The notes beneath the pieces were generated by a model, which was given only the letters and a program-made list of their open reading frames with translations, ran no database searches and was not told the DNA's origin. This document shows positions 57,491-64,000 of a DNA stretch of 64,000 nt, in pieces; positions within the stretch are counted from its first letter, which is position 1; each line of letters starts with the position of its first letter. Origin of the DNA: Stentor roeselii (taxonomy: Eukaryota > Ciliophora > Heterotrichea > Heterotrichida > Stentoridae); NCBI GenBank assembly GCA_006503475.1, contig RSEH01000223.1, positions 1 to 64,000 on the forward strand, read 5' to 3'. Both the position numbers and the translations under genes were made by a program.

Positions 57491-59878
57491 ATGAGTTGTT
57501 GGACCACTTGCTGTGAAAGTAAGGATAAACAAAAAGTTAGAATTGAAGGAATCATCAATAATAGCACCACTGTCAAACAACTGACCTTGGAAAACCACAG
57601 CCAAAAACAAGCCATTGAAAGGAACCAGAAGACCATCGATGAGCTCAACACTCAGAACCGCAAAATTGAAACAAATCTTGAAGAACTCTTACAGGAAAAT
57701 CAGAAATTAAAAGAAAAACATGAAAGAAAGAGAAAAAAATGTAAAGATTTCAAATCGAACTTACATGATTTTAAAGAAAAACTTGACAAGTCTCATAAAA
57801 ATTTCGATGATAAATGTAAGGAAATCTTTGAATTAAAGAAGATAAAAAATGAGGAAATACAGAAAATTGAAGAAAAATTGCAAAAGGCTGAAAGACATTC
57901 GACGTACTTGCAGGAACAATGTGAAAGTTTGGAAAGTCAGAAGAATTTGACGGAAAATAAAATAATTGCACTTGAAAAAGAAGCCAGGGAGCTGAAATAT
58001 AAAAGCCAGATCTTAACTCAGCAAGTCGAACTTTTAGAAAAATCGAAAAATGATTTAGAAAAAGAAAAAAACCATTCAGAGCATATCTTTAAACAAGAAA
58101 TTCTTGAAAAAAACGGAAATATTCTAAGTCTTGAAGAAAAAATCGAGAAACTGAAAGAACTCAGAGAAAAACTTGAAAATGATCATCACATTCAAGTAAA
58201 AACTTTAAATGAAGACCTTCAAGAAAAGTCAAGTTTAATTCTAAACCTCCAAGAAGACCTAAAAGCAAAGGAAAAAGTCTTAGAAAAGGAAGAGACTCAA
58301 CTTCATTCCTTCAGCCACGAAATAGAGAAAGACAAAAACATCATCAAAGACAAATCAGAACAAATAAACGTCCTCACCAAAGAAATCCAAACACTAAAAA
58401 AACAACTGGAAGTCAAAAGCGAGTCCCTCATCAAAGCGCAACAAGAAACTTCCCAAACAATAAAAAACCTTGAAGACTCTCATCTTAAACTCAAGTCAAG
58501 CTTCGATAGTCTTTCACTCGAAAACTCTGACCTAAGAGAAACAATGTCAAACCTTAACTCTCAGATAAACATCTTAAATTCCCAGCTTATTGACCAGGAG
58601 TCTCAATTGAAATCTTTGACTTCCGAAGTGGAAAGTCAAGAAAAAAGTTTGAAAGTGAAAAATGAGTTGATTCGAAAAAATGAATCTGAATTTTCTGAAC
58701 TTTCTTCAAAAATCAAGGAACTTGAGTTTAATAATGAAGAGCTTAGGACTACTCTTGAAGGACTTAAAAAAGAGATTTTGACTGAAGAGGGAATTATTCA
58801 GAGGAAACAAGATGAAATTGAAGAACTTTCGGAAAAGGTAAAAAAAATTTCTTTGAATTTGGCGGAAAAGGACCTTGTTATTAAAAATTTTAAAGAAGAT
58901 GTGTCGGGACAAGATGAAATTTTGAAAAATAAAGAAATTTCGCTGGCTCATGTTCAGGATGATGTCAAAAAGTTAAACGCGATTTTACTTGAAAAAGACT
59001 CGGAAATTTCTAGTCTTTTAAGAGAAAATGATGCGCTGAATAACTTTGTTGCTGAAAGAGATAATATTATTGAAAGTACTACTGAACAACTTCAACTTTT
59101 CAATGTGAAAATTAAGGAAAAAGAGGAACAAATTAAAATTCTCTCGGGGGGTCTAGAAAAAACAGAGAAACTGATGAAAGACTTTGAAAACGATCTGAAA
59201 ATCTCGAAAAATCAATTAGAGGATAAAGAGCTTAGTATTCAACAGCAGGAAAAAATCGTTTTAGAAAAAATTGATCTGATAAAGAGTCAGGAACAAAAAA
59301 TAAAAGAACTAGAATCAAAGCTGGAAACTTCAGAATCCAACTCTTTTTCCTTGTTTTCCATAAATTCTGAATTCGAGTCATTAAAAAGTGAATTAAAATC
59401 CAAAAAAGTTGAAACAGAAGAAAAAGAACACCTGATTAAAAAACTTAAACAAAAAATTGCCAAAAAAAAAGCGCTTATCAAGGATCTGACAGAGACTCAT
59501 CAATTTGATGAGGAGAAAATCGAAGGATTTGTTAATACTATGAAGGAAAATGAGATAAAATTCCAGGAATTGCAGAATCTTTATGACTTAGAAGTTAAAT
59601 CAAAAGAAGAATGCAGTGAAAGTCTAAAAGTAATGAAAATTTAGGAAAAACTGAAAAATACTCAGCTTATGTTCGAAGAACTCACCAACAAATACAAAGA
59701 CGCAAAAGTCTTAAACAAAGAAATGAAGGAAAAACTCGAGAAAATGAATAAAGAAAGCGAAGTCCCTCAAAGAAAATCCAAGAAAAAAAAATCCAAAGGT
59801 AAAAAAACTGAAAAAAAAGAATCCAAGGAAGAGTCAAAAAGCAGTTCTAGTTCAAGTTCCAGCTCTAGCGAGCACTAG
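57491..59878 (+). CDS. Long coiled-coil protein with Cys-rich start and Ser tail
   Basis: Two exons (intron 59630-59644) give 790 residues. The start MSCWTTCCESK is Cys-rich and could be palmitoylated. Residues about 35-750 are one almost unbroken charged coiled coil, rich in Lys, Glu, Leu and Ser with no Pro. The C-terminus is a Lys-rich segment followed by a run of Ser ending in EH. I chose the ATG at 57491 because upstream in-frame residues are hydrophobic AT-rich noise. The family is not recognised; myosin-tail-like or golgin-like tethers have this look. It is divergent from PEX14-PUB by 99 nt. Confidence 0.82.
59630..59644 (+). other. 15-nt intron
   Basis: Reads GTAATGAAAATTTAG, phase 0, with an in-frame TAG. 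It joins the coiled coil to the Lys/Ser-rich tail. Confidence 0.9.
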
Positions 59879-60183
59879 TTAATAACTTTACCCATTTGAC
59901 TTATTTAATGTTAAACTTTTCAAATATCTAAGTTTTTCATTAACCAGTAATACCCAGATAGACGATATAACTGAAGAAACTTTAATCAAATCAAACCAAC
60001 TAATAAAGTAATTAAAAAGTCTTCGATAATAAAAAAAAATTTCCAATATCATAAAAGTGAACTAAAAAAGTAAATAATGAATCTTCATTGATTCTCTCAA
60101 AAAAAATCCAATCAGAGAGCCTCAATACAATAATTACCTAAAAAAACTAATCCTCATGAACTTTCTTCATTTTCACAAAAAAA
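59879..60183. other. 305-nt spacer before tRNA-Tyr
   Basis: AT-rich, with no gene seen. It ends in the A7 run (T7 on the minus strand) that terminates the tRNA. Confidence 0.6.
60177..60183 (-). terminator. Pol III terminator T7 for tRNA-Tyr
   Basis: Seven T on the minus strand directly follow the discriminator base of the tRNA. Confidence 0.85.
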
Positions 60184-60266
60184 TCCGATCAACCGGGATC
60201 GATCCGGTGACCCTGGGATGACCACAATTCTACAGTCCCATGCTCTACCAACTGAGCTATGATCGG
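60184..60266 (-). tRNA. tRNA-Tyr (GTA) with a 10-nt intron
   Basis: The minus strand folds into a full cloverleaf. The acceptor CCGATCA pairs with TGATCGG and is followed by discriminator A. The D arm is GCTC-AGTTGGTA-GAGC. The anticodon stem TGGGA/TCCCA holds loop CTGTAG(intron)A, variable loop GGGTC, and T stem ACCGG/CCGGT. The anticodon is GTA. C1-G72 with A73 is the eukaryotic tyrosine identity set. The extra 10 nt AATTGTGGTC sit between positions 37 and 38, the canonical tRNA intron site. The T loop reads ATCGATC, so position 54 is A instead of the near-universal T, which also alters the Pol III B box. The length is 83 nt (73 mature). A T7 terminator follows. Confidence 0.93.
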
Positions 60267-60388
60267 ACAGTCAAAACCTTCAAATCGTGATTAAATCCTT
60301 CTTTTTTCCCAATTCTTTATATTCAACAACCTGCTGCAACTAGCCCATTTCTAACTAAATTAAAATAATGCCCTGTTCTTGGCTATAA

Positions 60389-61276
60389 ATGTCTGGAGAC
60401 CGCAAACCTGCCGTTTGGAAAAACTTCGTCATTGGAGGATCATCTGGAATGTTCGCCACTTGCGTGATTCAACCAATTGACTTCGTGAAAGTCCAGATAC
60501 AAATCAAGGGAGAAGGACATAAAGGACCTAGACCTTCACCATTGGCTATTGCGAAGGAAACTATTGCCAAGTATGGAGTCTCTCGGCTTTATACTGGTTT
60601 GAGCTCTGCTTTGTTAAGGCAGGCTACTTATACCACTGCTCGCCTTGGTATTTATAAGACTTTGATGGACTGGGGAAACGAGACCTACAAAGGATCAAGT
60701 CCAGTGTGGCTAAAAGGTCTTTTTTCAATCTCAGCCGGAGGTTTAGGAGCAGTAGTAGGAAACCCTGCCGATCTGGCATTGATCCGAATGCAAAGCGACC
60801 ACACTTTACCAATAGAAAAGCGTAGAAACTACACCGGAGTAGTAAACGCTTTAACAAGAATAGTAAAAGAAGAAGGATTTTTCTCACTCTGGAGAGGTTG
60901 CGGCCCGACAGTAGTGCGAGCCATGGCCTTAAACTTCGGAATGTTAGGTCCATACGACCAGGCAAAAGAAACCCTTCAAAGAAACTTCGGCAATTTCCAA
61001 GGCATAGGAATAACCAGTTCATGCATCGCAGCCTTCTTCGCCTGTTTATTTTCTCTTCCATTCGACAACGTGAAGACAAAGTTCCAGAAGATGGTTCAAG
61101 GGCCAGACGGTCAATATCCTTACAAGAGTTTCGCTGACTGCTTCAAGAAATCATTAGCAGCTGAAGGAGCTTTAGGCTTATACGTCGGTTTCTTCACTTA
61201 TGTGATCAGGATTGCTCCACATGTCGTGATCACTTTGCTTACAACTGACTTTTTGAATGCGAGGTTCAACAAGTAA
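60389..61276 (+). CDS. Mitochondrial carrier, 2-oxoglutarate/malate (SLC25A11) type
   Basis: The 295-residue protein has three mitochondrial-carrier repeats of about 95 residues, each with two spans and a signature: QPIDFVKVQIQ, NPADLALIRMQS and LPFDNVKTKFQ. The GLSSALLRQATYTTARLGIY segment closely matches the oxoglutarate/malate carrier and its dicarboxylate relatives, including the RQATYTTxRLG contact residues. It should exchange dicarboxylates across the inner mitochondrial membrane. The length is typical (about 300) and there is no presequence. The ATG is directly preceded by TATAA. The next gene starts 18 nt after its stop. Confidence 0.94.
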   Translation: MSGDRKPAVWKNFVIGGSSGMFATCVIQPIDFVKVQIQIKGEGHKGPRPSPLAIAKETIAKYGVSRLYTGLSSALLRQATYTTARLGIYKTLMDWGNETYKGSSPVWLKGLFSISAGGLGAVVGNPADLALIRMQSDHTLPIEKRRNYTGVVNALTRIVKEEGFFSLWRGCGPTVVRAMALNFGMLGPYDQAKETLQRNFGNFQGIGITSSCIAAFFACLFSLPFDNVKTKFQKMVQGPDGQYPYKSFADCFKKSLAAEGALGLYVGFFTYVIRIAPHVVITLLTTDFLNARFNK

Positions 61277-61294
61277 TTAGTTAGAATAATTAAC

Positions 61295-61771
61295 ATGAGG
61301 TTCGCTGTTGACTTTGACTTGCGATTGGAACAGGATAGTTTGAGACATTTGCAGTATAATGGACTCACTGATCCAAACCTGGCTTCTTTTTTTGCTTCTC
61401 CTGTTAGGAGGAAGTTGCTGGTAAGGCAAAAACTTGTAAGCGTTATTTAGATCACACCTGAAGGACTTGTCAATGAATTTATTGTCAGACAGAATATCAC
61501 AAAGGAATATGTCACTTTTCCTTCTAGTAAAAAATTCAGTCTTACACCACTGCCTTTGGTTAGAAGTAAGATGTCTCGAAGGAATGAGAAAAGTGAGAGG
61601 AATGATGGTGGAAAAAGTGGAAGGAGTACGACTAGGAATAAGAAAAAGGAACGCAAGGGACAAAGGGATAATTTTTTTGGTAGGGAAAATGAGATGTTAC
61701 CTAAAATTCAACCTATTTCAGCTGACAAGTTTAAAGAAATTTTAAATAATAGAAGGAAACTGTTTTTATAG
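61295..61771 (+). CDS. Small basic protein of unknown function (two exons)
   Basis: The intron at 61436-61450 joins two short frames into 153 residues. The N-terminal part (about 1-85) looks folded, with a helix and a FVTFPSS-like strand region. Residues 95-125 are a Lys/Arg/Ser/Asn-rich basic tract that could bind nucleic acid or act as a nuclear signal, and the last 25 residues are helical. The family is not recognised. Support comes from the exact-length intron, an ATG, and the tight packing: 18 nt after the carrier and 3 nt before the convergent SAXO-like stop. Confidence 0.72.
61436..61450 (+). other. 15-nt intron
   Basis: Reads GTAAGCGTTATTTAG, phase 0, with an in-frame TAG. Confidence 0.87.
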
Positions 61772-61774
61772 TTA

Positions 61775-62587
61775 TTAACAGATTGAACTTCGGGATAGCA
61801 AAGTTAAACGTAAACTGCGAGGGTCGATACTTGATGAACGGCTTGAGTTGTAAAAACGGTCGGAGGATGTACGGAAGTGGTTTGGAGTGGCTTTAGTGAT
61901 TTTTGCTTTTGGAGTTGTCACTTTTATGTGAGTGTTTAAGTTGGTTTTTGAGTAGTCATGCATTTTTTCCTTATACGTCGTCCGTGGATTAAAACTTCCT
62001 TTAGGAGTTATCGATATCTTCGACTGACACGCTGAAAATTTTTTAGGGTCAGCATTTTTCGCTTTTTCCAAGTCAAGTTTGATGAACTGTCGTGAATAAG
62101 AAGTCTGTCCTCTGAAAGGAATTTCGACACTTCTAACAGGAGGATGCCATCCTTTTTCATAGTTGATCTCATTTTTTCCCCAGTCCGGGTAGTGATAATT
62201 ATGAGAAGTTGTTTTTAAAAGTGCAGTCTTTGCTTGAGCAAAAGACTCAGAAGGTCGAGTTTTCGATTCGAGCTGTTTCGGAGATTTGAACTGGATGCTG
62301 TTTGTTGTGATGAAGTCCATTTTCTGCCTGTTTGGATGGTGCTGCGCTGGGTGGATTATGTAAGGAACGTCGAAATTGCTTGGCTTGTAGTCACGGTTGT
62401 AGGATGTGTGAAAGCTGTCACTTAGGTATTTTGCGGTGTGGTGACGGTTCTTGGTACAGATGTGCTTACCACACGTGCAGAACTGACATAGACAAAGGCC
62501 GACTAGATGGTTGTTCTCTGGAACGATGTCTATTGAATCATTTTCTAAGGGACAGGCTTTCATGATTTTTAGTCTTTTAGACTTCAT
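61775..62587 (-). CDS. SAXO/STOP-like axonemal microtubule-stabilising protein
   Basis: The 270-residue protein has the N-terminal Cys motif of SAXO proteins (LCLCQFCTCGKHICTK, about residues 31-46), which in human SAXO1 is needed for centriole localisation. Downstream it has short Mn-type repeats with FxTTNSxxF, SVEIPFRGQTSY and similar Tyr/Pro-containing units that bind microtubules from inside the lumen. The C-terminus is Ser/Arg/Thr-rich. It is shorter than human SAXO1 (474), with fewer repeats. Role: stabilising ciliary microtubules, inferred from the family. The ATG is preceded directly by TATAA. It is convergent with the small basic gene (3 nt). Confidence 0.83.
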   Translation of the reverse strand: MKSKRLKIMKACPLENDSIDIVPENNHLVGLCLCQFCTCGKHICTKNRHHTAKYLSDSFHTSYNRDYKPSNFDVPYIIHPAQHHPNRQKMDFITTNSIQFKSPKQLESKTRPSESFAQAKTALLKTTSHNYHYPDWGKNEINYEKGWHPPVRSVEIPFRGQTSYSRQFIKLDLEKAKNADPKKFSACQSKISITPKGSFNPRTTYKEKMHDYSKTNLNTHIKVTTPKAKITKATPNHFRTSSDRFYNSSRSSSIDPRSLRLTLLSRSSIC

Positions 62588-63095
62588 TTATAGTCTAGTT
62601 AATATTTCACAGTTTTAGTTGAATCAGAAGTTAAGATAAATCCTTAAATCTAAATTTCCTAATAATTATTGCTGGAAAAACTTCAGAAAATAGAAATAAT
62701 TAGATAATTATCGCTATAATTCAGAGTTTATGTTTAAAGCAATACTTAAAAAGGTTTTTATAATCAGTGAATATGCTTAACCATGGTAATAATATTAGCC
62801 ATTAGAAGTATCTTTCAGTATTTAAATGAATTAACTATTTTAATTAGAAGAAGAAAAAGAGAGTCTGCCTAATTAATTAAAAAATCAGATGCTAAGTTGC
62901 TGGTCAATAATATCGTTAGACCTTGACTCGCCTAACCAAATCCTTTTCAATCTTGGAGGTTAGGAGATCTTTCCATTCACTTTAATACTCGTTTTCTTTA
63001 AGATCTTTTCTATATGACAGAAATATTTTTTTAGAAGAAGAAGGTCATCAAAGGATACATGAAAAATAAATAATATAAATCTTAGATTATAAATA
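62588..63095. other. 508-nt divergent spacer
   Basis: AT-rich, with TAATTAATTAAAAAA near 62870. No gene, RNA or repeat is recognised. It holds the upstream regions of both the SAXO-like gene and the kinase at the right edge. Confidence 0.6.
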
Positions 63096-64000
63096 ATGGG
63101 TGGAAAATCAAGTATTTTCAAAAGGTGCCGAGGAACCATTTCAAACAAAAGACTTCTAGAAAAAGATGAAGAAATTATTAAAGAGTCTCCTCATATAGAC
63201 AACGAGCGAGACAGCCTTGAAAACCCATCAGGTTATTCATACTTTTCCGAAAAAGACCTAAAAATCCTATCCTCAAAATACAAAACCAACATACACTCAG
63301 AAATCATTCCTCCAAGCAAATGGAAAACAAGTGAGATAATCGGTCAAGGAACATTCGGTCGAGTTCTCTTTGCAGCGAATCTTGACACCGGGGAGTTGAT
63401 GGCAATAAAGCAGATCCCAATAATGGGTTTCAACCTCTACTCCGCGAACGAGAAGATAAAAGGAATAGAAGAAGAAGTAGAGATCCTTTCAAGACTTCAA
63501 CACCCAAACATAGTCCGTTACCTTGGAACTCACAGAGACAATGAATATTTGATGATTTTCATGGAATTCGTGGCAGGCGGTTCGATTTCCTCCTTGATCC
63601 ACAAGTACGGCCGACTGAACGAAGGCCTTATCCGGATCTACGCACGTCAGATCTTAAAAGGCCTGCGATATCTTCATTATCATAAAATCATTCACAGAGA
63701 TATCAAAGGTGCGAATGTTTTAGTCAACAACGACGGCATCTGTAAACTCGCTGATTTCGGCTCAGCGAAGCGAATGATCCATTGTGAAGAAAGTTCTAAT
63801 AACAAGTCACTTAAAGGCACTCCCAATTGGATGGCTCCAGAAGTTATCACACAGACTGGCCATGGCCGATTTGCAGATATCTGGAGCTTTGGATGTCTTT
63901 TGGTTGAAATGGCCACTGGCAAACCCCCCTGGTATTACAAGACTAATCATATTGCTGTCATGATGCATGTCTGTGGAAATAAAGCCACTCCTGAACTTCC
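63096..64000 (+). CDS. MAP3K/STE11-type protein kinase (partial, runs off the right edge)
   Basis: An open frame from the ATG at 63096 (context TTATAAATAATG) runs to the window end without a stop, giving about 301 residues. The start MGGKSSIFKRC fits N-myristoylation. The kinase domain begins near residue 88, with IGQGTFGRV, the MAIK lysine, an inserted loop after it, HRDIKGANVLV, DFGSAKRM, and the activation-segment end GTPNWMAPEV. The IKGAN and GTPxWMAPEV wording is typical of MAP3K/NPK1/STE11 kinases. The C-lobe is cut after GKPPWYYK. It should be active. The first 80 residues are charged and lack a recognised regulatory domain. Confidence 0.93.
   Translation, partial: MGGKSSIFKRCRGTISNKRLLEKDEEIIKESPHIDNERDSLENPSGYSYFSEKDLKILSSKYKTNIHSEIIPPSKWKTSEIIGQGTFGRVLFAANLDTGELMAIKQIPIMGFNLYSANEKIKGIEEEVEILSRLQHPNIVRYLGTHRDNEYLMIFMEFVAGGSISSLIHKYGRLNEGLIRIYARQILKGLRYLHYHKIIHRDIKGANVLVNNDGICKLADFGSAKRMIHCEESSNNKSLKGTPNWMAPEVITQTGHGRFADIWSFGCLLVEMATGKPPWYYKTNHIAVMMHVCGNKATPEL

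Noticed and set aside
1-64000. Transposons, virus-like elements, CRISPR arrays or rRNA genes
   Set aside because: No transposase, reverse transcriptase, integrase or capsid-like frame, no terminal repeats and no regularly spaced repeat array was seen.
1-64000. Blepharisma-type code with TGA as tryptophan
   Set aside because: TGA ends the SPT6, PP2C and both AGC-type kinase genes at the expected place, and long conserved frames contain no internal TGA.

Overview
The window is macronuclear-type nuclear DNA of a heterotrich ciliate, most likely Stentor or a close relative. Twelve introns could be read from broken reading frames. Every one is exactly 15 nt, starts GTA and ends AG; such tiny introns are known from heterotrichs. 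TAA, TAG and TGA all serve as stops (TGA ends the SPT6 homologue, both AGC-type kinases and the PP2C), which argues against a Blepharisma-like code where TGA is Trp. Coding density is very high. I find 43 protein genes (one cut by the right edge) and one tRNA gene, and no transposon, virus-like element or CRISPR array.

Layout. 1-9.1 kb: a coiled-coil protein, CEP104, casein kinase 1, small coiled-coil proteins, histone H2B and a degenerate DEAD-box protein. 9.1-19.5 kb: TMEM138, CSN2, an ankyrin/AGC kinase, a RING protein, a cyclic-nucleotide-gated-type K+ channel, a bacterial-type D-Ala-D-Ala carboxypeptidase, a kelch-like protein, a MARCH-type E3 and an AGC kinase. 19.5-33.6 kb: a 7.6-kb VPS13 gene, a PP2C and a large Cys-rich/LamG-like membrane protein. 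33.9-46 kb: a VHS/GAT (TOM1-like) protein, CHMP6, mitochondrial IF-2, an unknown protein, a BET protein and SPT6. 46-64 kb: ankyrin and EF-hand proteins, a SETD-like methyltransferase, LC8 dynein light chain, mitochondrial uL22, TBC, DHHC, CKS, an unknown protein, an E2, a PEX14 homologue carrying a PUB domain, a long coiled coil, tRNA-Tyr, an oxoglutarate-carrier-like protein, a small basic protein, a SAXO-like protein and a STE11-type kinase.

Functional themes. Cilia and basal bodies are represented by CEP104, TMEM138, SAXO-like and LC8; endosomal and lipid traffic by VPS13, TOM1-like, CHMP6, TBC and DHHC; chromatin and transcription by H2B, BET, SPT6 and SETD-like; ubiquitin by CSN2, RING, MARCH and E2. 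Several signalling proteins begin with MG and look N-myristoylated.

The most unusual points are the PEX14-PUB fusion, an SPT6 whose tail has four zinc knuckles and a GW/WG (Argonaute-hook-like) region, the complete S11 peptidase in a ciliate gene array, a DEAD-box protein that has lost its ATPase motifs, and extreme compaction: start codons 9 nt apart, stop codons 1 nt apart, and a TAG-G-ATG junction. Many start codons directly abut a TATAA sequence.
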